64,000 nt of DNA from Stramonita haemastoma (GCA_030674155.1 CM060325.1:20881160-20945159), one strand, 5' to 3'. Positions 43,947 through 55,901 are shown, counted from the first letter of the stretch. Made by a program: numbers and translations. The notes: a model not told the origin generated them from the sequence alone.

Positions 43947-44990
43947 CATTGGTAAATGTATGTTATATATAAATATGCTCCCATTATGAGATAAATTTAT
44001 GCTTACCTTGTGATATCAATGAAGCACTGATCTGATCATCTCTCTTCTTCAGACACGGTTCATACAGGTTGTTCAGAACAACGGTCCCAGCTCCTACCTC
44101 TGTCACCAGCGATTTGATTTCCTTTTGACTGTTTTCAACTTTACGAAACAGTATTCTGTTGCTATATTCATTTTGAAGTGAACTATTCAGCTCATTCAAA
44201 GCAAAATGCAACCAATACTTCGTTGCCCCTCCAGCTGCGAGTGGTCCTTCTTCTTTTTCGTTCCAGAGAAATGCCAAAAGAACAGGGGCGTTCTCTTCAA
44301 AGGCGGCGACCAACGCTGGATTATCATGCAGTCTTAAGTCTCTCCTCAGCCAGTATATCACAGGCTTGTTGTAAATGTGTCGTGCTGGCCCTTGCTGTTT
44401 CTGTTGTGCTCTTTTCTTTTTCTTCTTTCGTTTGACATTTCACTATGTGGAACATTATTCGACACCACAGAAGGGTTTTGCCGGGTATCTTGTCTTGGAC
44501 TTGAAGTGCATGACTCTGATTTGACACACAACTGCTGTACTGACCCACGTGTTTTCACATCGCTTGCTTTGAGTTTGCTAGCATACGATGACGACGGACT
44601 TCCACCATCAGAAACAGGGTATGGTTGTGAAGCAGACGACGCGTTGCATGTAGCAGACGATACTTTTTGTTCGCTGCTGGACAAAGCCAGAGCAAACTCT
44701 AAGTCAAGTTCCTCCCCAAAACTTTCAGTATCACATGGTTCGTTTGACTGCTCGTGAACGACGCTGTACAATGCAAAATACCCACTATACATGTTACTCA
44801 GCTCTTGAAACAGGGTTGTCTTCAGGGGACATTGTTGCTGTGCGATCCTCAAGAGCTGATGGAAATCGCTCTTCGTCTTCTCTTCGCCAAGCAGGGAAAG
44901 AATCATACAGAAACATTCATCAGACGACAATTTCCCTGTCGAAAACTGCCCCAGGATGTTAAGCGTATCTTCGGTGTTTTCACTAGCCAT
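36724..44990 (-). CDS. Photolyase/cryptochrome-family flavoprotein with N-terminal extension
   Basis: Family members bind FAD and either repair UV-damaged DNA or sense blue light; which applies here is not decided. Exons on the minus strand: 44990-44007, 42699-42445, 41905-41822, 40769-40543, 39350-39156, 38253-38016 and 37085-36724 (TGA). All junctions are GT-AG. The antenna domain starts near residue 209 (VIYWLRRDLRLHDNPAL). FAD-domain blocks follow: HLSPYLHFGQVSPR, FAWRDLSYWLL, TGYPLVDAAMRQL, GWMNNYTRHVVASFL, LDADVAINAMMWQNGGMSG, YVRQWCPEL and IHKPWKCPPSVLRRAG. Length is about 780 residues, longer than typical photolyases (450-550) because of a 200-residue leader and a C-terminal tail of about 110. 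NGGMSGLDQW differs from the commonest CPD, 6-4 and DASH versions. Three 1-nt frameshifts occur (about 44404-44440, 42598 and 41828). It diverges from HERPUD2 across 680 bp. Confidence 0.9.
37258..37556. mobile_element. TTAA-type short MITE, copy 1 (299 bp)
   Basis: It starts CCCTCTTAGTCCTGAT and ends ATGCAAGAGGG. It is flanked by TTAA (37254-37257) and CTAA (37557-37560, one change from TTAA). It is homologous along its length to 63153-63465 (GGAAGTAATTATAGCTGCTG, AGAAGGAGGAAAAGGCCAGC, GCATGTGTGCCTGACCTGAT). It lies in the last photolyase intron. Confidence 0.85.
37641..37692 (+). mobile_element. SINE-like family C head fragment
   Basis: GGGATGGGATAGCTCAGTGG, then GCAGAGCGCTCGCTTTCCCC, matches the start of 16652-16895. 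The rest of the family is absent. Confidence 0.65.
38283..38329 (+). mobile_element. SINE family A head fragment
   Basis: GGGACGGGATAGCCTAGTGG, then TCAGAACATTGCGCTC, matches the 5' head of 48141-48480. Confidence 0.7.
38782..39040 (+). mobile_element. SINE family A, 5'-truncated
   Basis: It carries AAAACCGAGGTTCCCTGTG, GAGTAGGGCATTGTGTGCCG, GTGGGAACAGATC and TCCATTATCCTCAAAATAA, then an A-rich tail. Confidence 0.85.
39361..39440. repeat. (TTTA)n low-complexity tract
   Basis: TTTATTTAT repeats just upstream (in transcription) of the photolyase exon 5 acceptor. Confidence 0.85.
39511..39800. repeat. Foldback repeat with about 100-bp arms
   Basis: The left arm (39511-39633: TGGGTAACAGCTTGCCCTCC, ATACTTACTTACCCAGGCTT) and the right arm (39676-39800: AAGCCTGGGTAAGTAAGTAA, GAGAGCAAGCTGTTACCCA) are near reverse complements separated by about 42 bp. 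It lies in a photolyase intron. Confidence 0.85.
39822..40175 (+). mobile_element. SINE family A, full length
   Basis: It has a head TGATGAGATAGCGTAGTGG, B box-like GGTTCAAATCCC, the AGTTAACATCAGTATC body, GGGACTGGATGTAAAAA and a (AATA)n tail. Confidence 0.88.
40450..40535. repeat. (CA)n microsatellite next to photolyase exon 4
   Basis: CA runs end about 8 bp from the exon 4 donor (40542-40541). Confidence 0.9.
40775..41820. other. Photolyase intron 3
   Basis: It contains a 3'-truncated family A SINE (41211-41351: GGGGATGGGATAGCC, GCAGTTAACATCACTGCTGA). The rest is unassigned. Confidence 0.6.
41211..41351 (+). mobile_element. SINE family A, 3'-truncated
   Basis: The head and first 130 bp of family A are present; the sequence breaks off after CTCCCGAAAGCGC. 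Confidence 0.78.
42127..42202. repeat. (CA)n microsatellite
   Basis: A nearly pure CA run in photolyase intron 2. Confidence 0.93.
42445..42699 (-). CDS. Photolyase exon 2 with one extra base
   Basis: It opens GVAVKRFDSYLLHEPS and continues KGYRGFGSVLHF. The next family-like reading, MQCCRLSP through LEELELARLPRRRDGTI, is one frame over. One base too many near 42596-42602 (in CATTTTCATG on the coding strand) explains the switch. The donor GTAAGT and the phase into exon 3 (IDWAKVIRESWDFSEDG) fit the second frame. Confidence 0.8.
42854..43082 (-). mobile_element. SINE family A, 5'-truncated
   Basis: The reverse complement carries GAGACTATATGAACTGAGGC, GGCCATTGTGTGCCAGTGGG, GGGACTGGATGTAAAAAAGC and an A-rich tail. 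Confidence 0.84.
43083..44006. other. Photolyase intron 1, remainder
   Basis: Unassigned AT-rich sequence with a (CA)n run at 43868-43945. Confidence 0.6.
44364..44990 (-). CDS. N-terminal extension of the photolyase-like protein, with UIM
   Basis: It starts at ATG 44990-44988 (MASENTEDTL). Residues 1-80 look like a compact helical domain with no assigned family (LSSDECFCMILSLLGEE, FHQLLRIAQQQCPL). Residues 93-107, EELDLEFALALSSSE (44714-44670), match the ubiquitin-interacting motif L-x-x-A-L-x-x-S-x-x-E with a preceding acidic pair. A Ser-rich linker and a Lys/Arg-rich stretch, nuclear-signal-like in either frame, precede the photolyase domain. The frame as written stops at a TGA just as the photolyase frame reads KPVIYWL, so one base is missing or extra in the A/G-rich run (about 44404-44440). 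Confidence 0.75.
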
Positions 44991-45670
44991 CACTGCACTC
45001 TCCTACACAAAGACTGGTGTCTGATCAAGCTCTGGTAAACTATAATTTTTCGTAAGAGTTTCATAACAAGAACAGTTTTGTAACATGTGAACTTTCTTCG
45101 GAAAATATCGGAAAATGTCCTCGTCCAATCATCTTTAGCCCCATGTTCCGTACACACACACGAAGCGAGCCGATCTCATGTTTTTGTATAAGGTAATAGT
45201 TTGTGAAAAGAGGAGTATTCTTACACCTGTTTGGTTATTTTGAAACTATTCAAATCAAATTTATGTAGGTTTATGTTGAAAACATTCAGACAGATTTAGG
45301 TTTCGTTTTGTTAAAAAAATATATCGACCAATCACTGATGGCCTAGTCATATGACGTGTGCATCTGTATTTTGGTGGCTGCTCGGGTGAGGTTGTCGCCC
45401 ATCACAGCTTCAATCATTACATCAGCTGAAAAAGGCTACTACACTACATAGTTCTCGCATGAGCAATATTGTAAAACTTAAGGTCACAGTAGCGTGGTAA
45501 AGACGACCATTTGAATATTCATGACAGGTAAAAACGTTTTTTGACGTTTGTGGATTAACAAGATTATTGTTGCGTGAGCACTTCCGCTTGAACAAGGCCC
45601 TTCGGTTGAATTGGAAACTTCACAGAATCACATTTCTTTCCTGCGTTCAGACGTGCTTTTTAGTTTCACC
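44991..45670. promoter_or_regulatory. Divergent promoter of photolyase-like gene and HERPUD2
   Basis: The two start codons face away from each other across 680 bp, so both promoters must lie here. CCAAT boxes occur at about 45124 (GTCCAATCAT) and 45329 (GACCAATCAC). TGACGTG at 45352-45358 matches the core of the ATF6/UPR element, and TGACGTTT occurs at about 45542. A CATATG E-box overlaps the first. Motif roles are inferred; no TATA box is obvious. Confidence 0.55.
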
Positions 45671-46153
45671 ATGGACTTGGCAGCAGATCTGCCGGTGACA
45701 TTAGTAGTGAAAGCTGCTAATCAGAGAGTCGCTGATCAGACTGTTGAATGTGTTTTGGGATGGACAATTCGAAAATTGAAACAACATTTGGAATCGGTAT
45801 ACCCAAGTAAACCTGTAAGTATGCCCGTGGGCGACAACTTTTGTTGTTGTTTGCTTTTTTTAAAATGTTCAAATGATTCAAAGTAAAATACAAAAGCCGA
45901 TAAAGCCCAATAACCACAAAAGAGGGGTGGAGGGTGGGGGTGGACAAATACAAACAGAAACTGTACAAGTTACGTTCTTGTTGTGATTGACGACCCTGCG
46001 GAGATTTCCGATTTAGGGACTGAAAGACTAAGAGTCTTCTTACTCATAGTCTCTATAAAGAGGTGGTTCTGGGGAGGTAGCAGTACGATGGTCTGTGGGA
46101 TGGGGCTGTCTGAAAGATGCCTTGCATGTATGTTAGTCTTCTATGATTCACAG

Positions 46154-46225
<72 letters not shown>

Positions 46226-46230
46226 CACAG

Positions 46231-46266
<36 letters not shown>

Positions 46267-49200
46267 CTCTCTCCTCTCTCCCTCAGCATGTTAACCATAC
46301 ATGTGTGTGTACACAAGTTCCGCGCTACTCGAACTCAGAGTGAATTTTTTTTTTTTTTTTAACTGGAAAACAAACAAAACATCACCACCCACTCAGGAAA
46401 ACAAACAAAACAACCCAAACATTATGAAACATATGTGACAACTTGCATGATCAGAAATTAATAAATTTACTGATTCCGCTGTGAAGTCAAGTTGTCATGT
46501 GCAGTTGTGTATCAAGTATACTTAGTATTATACACTACAGTATACTTTTATAGCACTTGATGCAGTCACAAAACTCAAAGTGATGCCAGTGAACTGATGT
46601 GTCAGTGTGTGTGTGTGGTGTGTGCGTGTGGTCACTGTGTGTCTATCACTCTGCGTGTGTACATGTATACATGTACGACATACAGAAAACCCAACTACAA
46701 ACAACTAGGCCCATATATGTATGAAGCTCTATCTAAACCCATGGACATGACCTTGACTATATTCTCATAGTCATAGCCTTTGTATTCAAAAGAATTATTC
46801 TCAGATGGTCCATTTAAGAATAAAATCTGCCTTTTTGCTTTATACAGTCTATTTAATCCCATGAAGTTTACACTAATTACAGTTACACCACCAGTAAAGA
46901 ATGTGCTTCAACTTAAAATGTGAGCACTATATTCATGATTAGGCCCAACACTGGGCCATACATAGCACCATATCAAACATGACACTAATGCATAATTTTT
47001 GTATGTGTGTTTTGCCCTGTGTTTTGTCTGAATCTCAATTTGAAGACAGATTTTTCCATTGAAGTAAAAGCAAACAGAGCATTCCATCATTTAAAAACAG
47101 TAGTAAGCTGAGAGACCATGTGATTATAGACTAAGCAAGCCTCCAGTTAATTTAAACATTCAGTGGAATTTCTAATTATCTGAATATTGTCACTTTAATT
47201 AAACATTCAGGTGAATTTCTAATTATCTGAATATTGTCACTTCACAGTGTCAGTGAACTGAATTTCTTCAGCTTCACACATCTCAAGAATAAATGTTGAA
47301 TACCTAGAGATATGAGATTTTATGTATTGTTAAAGAAAAAACTTGTCAAGCATGGCTGCCGTGCCATTTTTTCCCCTCTTTGTTGCATTTTGATCTGAAT
47401 TTATTTTTTTTATTGAAGTACATTTAAGTAACCAAATATTCCATTGTTAAAACGACGGAAAGCTGTGAAGGGAGACTGTTTACTAAATTTAAGTTCTCAA
47501 CTGTTGGGACCTAGAACAGGCAAATTCGCCAAATGGCAGAAGACAAAAAAATTGGTTACACTTACAAACTGTGATGCCGCTTGCAACTAACGTTACCCCA
47601 AATTGACAGTTGTTGTTTGTCAAGAAGACTTGTTTAAAACACCTGAGCACATCATTTTATCCTTTATCTCAGTCTGTCACTTTTTAAGTACTCTGGCTTT
47701 AGTTCTGTATAAGATTTTAAAATATAATTTATAAAGGGTTAGTTATTATCATAGTGCTAAGTACTAGTACTTAATGAACTTTAGTTTAGAAGTGAGTGGT
47801 CAATAAGCATTCCTGTTTTGGGCATCATTATTAGGCCATTTTCATCAGAAATTTTTCTCGTAAAATAATTTTCTGTTTTGGGTGTCTTGGCTGCTCACTC
47901 TGTTTCCATGAATATAAAATTTATTAAGTGAAGATAAATGGTTCATACGAAACATGTATTGTATATTTTGTTCATTTCAAATGACAAACAGAATTAAAAG
48001 TTTTTCTGAGTGACATCCCTGATGACCCCAACACTATGGGGAACTCATGAACAAAACAATTAAAACAGCCCTTTTCTATTTTTGTTGGCCATTTTTAGTT
48101 TGGTGAAGTCCATGGTTCAGCCTTTAACTAAGAATTTCAAGGGGGGATGGATAGCCTAGTGGTCAGAACATTGCGCTCGCAATTTGACGACCCAGGTTCA
48201 AGTCCGGTCGAGGAGATTTTTCTCCTGGAGTTAACATCAGTGCTGACTTCACTCTCCCCAAAATCCTTCGATGAGACTTTAAACCGAGGCCCCGTGTGCG
48301 AACGCACGCACAACATCTTGCTACACGTTAAATCCTGTTCCGCTTTTTGTAAGAGTAGGCCACCGTGTGCCGGTGGGAACAGATGACATTTACAAATTGC
48401 ATACACACAGGGACTGGATGAAAAAAAGCACAACGAGTGCTTATTCCATTATCCTCGATATAAAAAAAAGAAAGAAAAAAAAAAAGAAAGAAAGTATGTA
48501 ACAGTTTTGGGGTATTTTTATTTAATACTGAGAGTGTGAACTGTGATGCCTCTTTTCTTTTTTTGAACTGCTGATGATCTGTCAATTTCAGTTATTCGAT
48601 AGATGATAGAGGTAGAACTGAACAAAGTGTTAAGTCAGTTTGTTGCTTAAATAATTTCCATCAATGACTGGAATAGTGAGATCTCTCCCCCCCCCCCAAA
48701 AAAAAAGAAAAAAGAAAAAAAATGTGTAAGACATATAATTGATAGTAAAAATATTTTTTTATAAGCTGTCTAACTTCTAAGGGAGTGAGTAACTGCTTCA
48801 CCACCTGTGGCAACAGACCCTTTAAAGTTAAAATCAAATGCTGAGAAATGGAATCAAGGATCATAAATACTATTTTTGATGTAGCCTCCTAAAGTGGTCT
48901 GCTGATTGGCCAGGTTATAAAATTTCTTATAAAGTAGAACTTTTTTAGTTAACAAATGCTTCCCAATTTTCTGCTGTTAACAGTTAAGACTTGTAAACAT
49001 TTTTTTCTCCTTTATTCAGTGGAAAAAATCTCTTTCACTTTCCTTATTTCATCATCATATGATCATGTCATGACTGAGACATGATATACTGAAAAGGAAT
49101 TGAAGAAAAATGGAACTTTGTTGACAGTCTAAGATTCTAGTAGTAGTAGTAGTAGTAGTACCACTAGTGTGGGTATCATTAATCATGTTTTCAGCATACC

Positions 49201-52200
49201 CTGCATGAGAAAGATCTAGTCATGCCTACATTTGTTGTGTCTTGTTTGGGTTGAGAGCTGTTGATTATAATTTGTACTCGTTATCAAATCGGCAAACAGT
49301 TGTCTTACTCAAAGTCTCTTATTCTCAGTGAGTTAGTCTGACTTTGATTTACTCATTTACACAGGTCTTTGATTGTTTTGTTTTAAATTATTGCATGACA
49401 TTGCCAGCCTTTTCTTCTGAGACAGAAGGATGGGTTTGTATGATGTGCACACTGGGCTTCGGTTTAGGAAATATTTTATACTTTTCAAGTATTCTCATTC
49501 AAAGGACTTGTTGAGAATAGATTACAGTTCAGAACCAAAGTAAATGCCAGGGGACATCATCGTTATGGCCTCCAATGGACAGCAGAGCATGATGACTTGA
49601 AGTTGAACCAGCACCCCTTATTTATATTGAGATCATGAGTCTTGATAGTGGTAACCACTGAAGTATCTCACTATCTGCCTTTGAGTCCTGTTTGACTGAA
49701 TTAATTTCAAAGGATTTATGTTGTTGTTACTTGGCTGGAGCTCCGAGGTTTACCAGTCATGAGATATTATGTGGCCATTTTTTGCCCTCCATGAAGTTAG
49801 CCACATTCCATCTTCGGGGTGTATCAGTGTATGCTGAGTTAGTGAGTATGTTTGTAATTCTGTAACCCACTGAACACTGACATAAATTACAGGATTTTTA
49901 AATGTGCATTATATATTATTATTTTGATCTTCTGTATAAATGTGTGCTATAGCACATGAAGGACATTAAAGCCTAATAAAGGCACTGGCAGGTCTGCACT
50001 GGAAGGTGACCTGGCTTAACTCGCTCAAATTGTCAGTTTGGAACAAAACCCCCCAGATTATTTAAACACCTGACACTGGTGAAAGTGAAATAACTTTAGA
50101 AGAAAGTGTGGACTGTAAGACAGGCATTCAAGGCAAGTTGCATTTTTCATTTAATACTAATTCAAATAATTGATAATCATATTGAACATTCCTTTGTTAT
50201 CTTAATTTCCCCTACAACAGCTTGCAGAACAAACAAAATCAATCATGAATTTGTCTTTGTTTTCTGATTTTAGAAACACCACCAGCAGAAATTAATCTAC
50301 TCTGGACAACTACTGGCTGACCATTTAACACTGAAAGAAGTTCTCCGACAGGTGAGTATTAGTATTTGTAAAGTCTGCTTAGAACTTATTATACTCTAGT
50401 TAGCATTCAACAGGATCAACTAGTAATACAATACTCAATAGTACAGGGTTCGCGATAACCGGTAATTGTCGGTATTTTACCGATTGTAAACAGGGAATAC
50501 CGAAAATTTTCAAAGCAGCCGGTACCGTGTACCGATTCTGTTTGCCTGTGACCGATTAGATTTCCGTCTCAAAAAAAAAAAGTCTGAAGTGACGTTTTCT
50601 GACAGTCTGTCATGCGCCTGTACTGTGCTTACGCACCTACCCCTTCCTACCACCACCACTTCCGACGAACATCTTTGGCGCCAGCCTCATTTAATTAGCC
50701 TAGCACGCAGAACAGCAAGCTTTACTGTGAAAGAATAGAACTTCGCGCTCTTCTCGGCATGACAGTCACTTCCATTCACAATGAGTAAATGGGGCCTAGA
50801 TTTATTTATTCTTTATTCTTTTAATCTTTCATATCGAGGATAATGGAATAAGCACTCCTGTGCTTTTTTACATCCAGTCCCCGTGTGTATGCAGTTTTGT
50901 AAATGTCATCTGTTCCCACCGGCACACAATGGCACAGGATGGCCCGCTTTGCGGAGGGTCTATGACTATGAATTTGCGCGTTGCTTTGAGAGAGAAGAGT
51001 CGAAAACTAAATCTAAAGTGAACGAAAGATCTAGATGAGCACTAAGCATAGAAACAAAAAAGAAGAATATAAGTCACACGAATGATGCCATGCAAAACAA
51101 CAGTCTGACACAGACGATGACACAGGCGCTAGAAAAAAAATCCTATTGCCTGTGTGGCTTCGTGCCCAAGAAGCGAGTGTGGCAGCAGCACGGCAGTCAA
51201 AGTCTGAGAGATTCGCGTTCAATTTAGATAGAGTTTTTCTGCCGAACGATCCCCCCCCTCCCTCACCCCTCTCTGAATAGTTTCGTTTTGTTCACAGTAC
51301 GTACCGGATTTTATTTTCTGGGGACCGATTTGGGGGAGTTGGTCAAGATATCTCTGAAATGGCAACTCGCAGTACCGGTTTTAAAAAATCCTAGCGCGAA
51401 CCCTGTAGTATCTATGTACTTCGCTGTTTGTAGGGCTCCACAAATGGCACAATGTTGGTGTATGAGCCTATGGTTTACAAATTATAACGTATATGATACT
51501 ACTTTACAAGTGAAAATATCATATTTAATAGCCAGATGTAATTGATAAGAACACTTTTTGCTGTCAGCTATTACTGTGTTTATAATCAAACTGGATGTTT
51601 TGTTTCCTCCTTCCTTTTATCATTGTTTTTGTTAGATTTTAGTATTGTCATTATCATCCATTATTTTGATTATTATATTAATTATTATCATTATTATTAT
51701 TTTACTATCACTAACAAATATAATATCAGGCTTTATGTTTTAGCTGAATTGTATTAAAAGTTTTCTAATTGTTTAATAATCAATAAGTTAAATTAAGTTG
51801 CCAATATAAATTCCACTATCTACTAATACTAATAGTATTATATCGTTTTGTGGTGTCTGATAATTTCAAAGGAGTAAAGCTGCTGCAGCCTTACTCAGAT
51901 AATATATATATTGAATAAGTTTTTATCCGATAAATGATATGATAATCTGATCTTTATTCATATTTTATTGTCATCTAAAGAGTTGGTCTCAGTCTCTCTA
52001 ATAGTAATACTAGTATAGTACTAGTAATTTACCTGAGCCGCCGCTGTAGTCTAGTGGTTAGGGCGTTGGACTCGTAATCTAAAGGTTGCGGGTTCGATCC
52101 CAGCTTTCAGCTATGGCGTTGTGCCCTTAGAAAAGGCACTTTACGGCTATTTTCTCACCCCACCCAGGTGTAAAAGGGGTACCAACCTTGTGTTGGGGGT

Positions 52201-55200
52201 TAACCCTGCGATAGACTGGCATCCTATCCAGGGGGGAGTCTATGACTCTCAGTCGCTTAACGCCACAGAAACCGGGATAAGCACCGGCCTGATGAGCCTT
52301 AGGCTCGGGACAGACTTTAACTTTTTTTTAACTAATTTACCTAGTTTTTCTAAAAAGCTGGAAACCATTATTAATAATTTATAACTTGTAAGTTGTATCA
52401 ATTAAAAGATTATGTGTCTGCACAAGACATGGGTAGTTAGCATACTACTATTGTATTAGTATTACACAGTAGGTTGGTTATTCTTTTTTTTTTTCTTTCT
52501 GAACTTTGAGAGGAAACTGGAATATTTTTTTTAGGATTTGTCTTTAACTGAGGTATACTGGCTCAATGTAATCATAATACAATGTAGCAGAGTTAAAAAA
52601 CAAACAAACACAAAAAACAACAAAACCAATGTTGGAGAGACAACACACAATGACAATGGATTTACTGGCTTTGTTTTCAGTGTAATTTTATGATACTGTA
52701 CAACTTTTATTATGAAGCCTAACTGCCATTTTGTTTTAAATCATCATCCAGCATAGTAAGATGGTGTAGTAAAGATGCAAACCTTGTTGGATCAGTGGAT
52801 GATATAAAAAGAAGGGGAAAAAAAGAGTGAATGATCCTTTGTGAGAAAAGAAATAAAGATGAGGAAAGTATTGAGCCAGAAAACCCAGCCCTTGTCATGT
52901 GAATAAACATACACATGGGTGACATGTCCTTGAGGTATTGATTTTTTCCTGGTGTGTCATCATAGCTTTCATATTTCTACACAGGGTTTGCCTCCAGGTG
53001 TTCAAACTTTCAGTCTGAATATCACTTGATCTTTTTCATCAGCCATAATTTACAACAAGTTGCTAGAATACTGCATGGAAAATCAAAGAGCTTGGGAGTA
53101 TCTTTGGCAACTTTTTAATTTTTTTTAAGAAATGAGTTGGGGTTTAGAATTTGTAACACCATGAAGTTCATGTCTTACATTTAAGCCATGATAAGGTGTA
53201 TTCATGACTTTTGGTTTTAGTTTAGAGTGAGTTTGTGAACCAGAACTGTGTTATGATCAACAGCAAAGACAATAATTTCACCAATAGCCTGGTTTTTTGG
53301 TGGTTTTTTTTGTGTGAAATAATATCATTTGATGCAAATAAATTCCATACCAATACCATCTGACCTGTTCCTTCATTGGTCATGAAACTCAGTAAAGGTT
53401 ATTATAAAAGCTTTCCCCATGGGGGTTTTGGGGGCTTGTCAGTATTAATAGCATACCCACCTTCTGGGAATTCTGTGCTAAGAATACCCTTTTTTTCTAT
53501 CCCTCTCATTGTAAGTTTGTTTCTGCCTTGTTCCTTTTCTTCCTGTTACCTCCTTTTTCAAGTTTTTGTATTTTTGCCTTCTTGGTCCATACTCCTACCT
53601 TTTTATTTTCCAGAAACTGATAAAAACTTGAGATAACAGCTCTCTCCCATGTTGAAGTTGGATGGGCTAGGCTTGGCCCGACTTCGCAGGCGCTCAATAG
53701 CAGCGCAACACATTTTCATACAATGAATAATTATATTTGACAGACATAAATAGTTGCTGTCTGAATAATAGATAAAGAAGATGAAAAAGCTTTCTGGTCA
53801 GCTAAAAATGACAAGTGATTTATAAACTATTTTCTGTGTTTTTACTAAGAAAATACTTTTTTATAGTTCTTTTTAAAACAGTCTACTAGAAAAAGAACGT
53901 ATTGCAACTTTTATTCAAAATAGACTGTCTCGGGGTCCATTGATCTAAGCACAAGGTCCTGTGTGTCGCTTTTGCAACAGCTGTGCGGGAGCATCGATTA
54001 AAGAGTTAAAAACCCGTTTTTACGAGTTATCTGGTTGCTTATACTTTGGCAGCCTTTCAGTTTCAAGATGTGCATTGTAAGTCATGCCAGCAAAGTCGCA
54101 CCATGTGAAAAAAGTATTGAATGCTTAGCTGTCATGTGCATACAAGTCCGCATTGCGTCACCCACCCTTTTGATGGGAAAGCGAACAGCCTGCATCGTAA
54201 TTCATGCCACTTGCCACAGATACATATTGATTGACTTGATGATTGATAGCCACAACTATGTATGTTGCATGGAAACCAACCATTTCTTTGCTAGACTTGA
54301 CACCTTCTGGTGGTATGGTGATTTAAAAAAAAAAGAAGAAAAGATGGTATACATAATACTTAATAATAATATACTTGGATAGGTGACATTTCAAATTGAA
54401 TTTGTCAGATGATTTTAAGTTGTAGCACAGTTGTTGTTGGGTTTTTGTTTTGTTTTTTGATTGAGTGAAGAAAAATGTGCATTTTTTTGTTTGTTTAGAA
54501 CTGTTCCTGGGTAGACAGTAGATCTATCTTTTGTAAACTATAGAATGTATGCATGTGAATCAACATGTCTTATACATCATGCATGTAAGGAAAAACTCAG
54601 GAAATAAGTTGTTGATACAACTGTAGTGCAGATCAAGGATTTCAGCATAATTCAATTAATTGTCCAGTTGAAGTTTCTTTCATATAATGAACTTTGTTGG
54701 AAAGCAAGGTATTCCAATAAATTAAAATAGCAAGAATTGTTTTCAGTGCACTTGCTATAACAAGTAGAAGCCTAAAGGTTTAAGAAAAACGCATGGATTT
54801 CCTAATATTATAACAAATAAATAACAGTTGTTTTAGTCAGTGTCTATATCAGTATATGCACCAATAAGTTACTGTACTGTACAGCAGTCTATTTTACTTT
54901 ATCACTATCAGTAAGAGTATCATTCCACAATTGGAGGTGTTTTGATTTGTTTGTTTTGCTTCTAGTTATGTTTATTTACAAGTTTTTGTTGTTGTTGATT
55001 AAATTATTGTTCTGTTTATAAATGCCCAGCTGAGCTGTGGTATGCTAGAATTCAAACTTTGAAAAAAACCACAACTTTTTAATTTTTTAAGTAAACCTAC
55101 CTACCTACCCACTTCTACCTGAATGAAAGATTTCTCAGCCACACTTTTGTTTTCATATGCTTGGAATGAATTTGTCTCATACAAAGCTGGTAATTAAAAC

Positions 55201-55332
55201 TGTTGTTAAGGAAACAAAGACATACATCGGTGCAATGTTGACATATTGATCTTGTAGCCCATCTAGTTTTTAGACTAGTCTCTGTATCCCCGCCCTCCCC
55301 CCCCCCCCCCCCCACACACACACAGAATGACA

Positions 55333-55418
<86 letters not shown>

Positions 55419-55835
55419 CTAGTTTCTAATTCTGATAGAGTGGCATCAGTCGGACTAAATGAAACCTAGTAAACTAAGTCAGTAAGTGACAGATGTTGTA
55501 AAATTTAGGGCTTGGCAAAGAAAGATATGTGACTTCAAAGCAGTTTATTTGTGGTTTTGATAGGAGATGTCACTGATATGACATCTGAAATAAATAATGA
55601 TTCTGTTGTGATATTCCGTTTTTCCTCTCCCAGCAGAATGTAAACATAACAAAACTTGGGAAAGTGAACTCTATGATACAGTTTATGAATCATGAGCATT
55701 TTTTTTTTGTGGGGGTGGGGGGGGGAGTTTCTAATTTATTGATAGTATCATAATCATATGCACCAAGAGATATTTCCCATGTGTGTGAATCATCTCATTG
55801 TGTGATTAGTAATTACTCTGTGTGTATGTCACTGT

Positions 55836-55901
<66 letters not shown>

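Noticed and set aside
43984..44993. Two separate genes for the N-terminal ORF and the photolyase ORF
   Set aside because: The ORFs overlap by a few bases, the second lacks a start of its own (it would need GTG), and a single-base indel in an A/G run joins them. cDNA is still needed.
52035..52100. A tRNA gene (A and B boxes present), likewise at 4480-4545, 29880-29935, 48145-48215 and 58897-58965
   Set aside because: Each is the head of a dispersed SINE or retroposon; the acceptor stem does not close and a non-tRNA body with TSD or tail follows.
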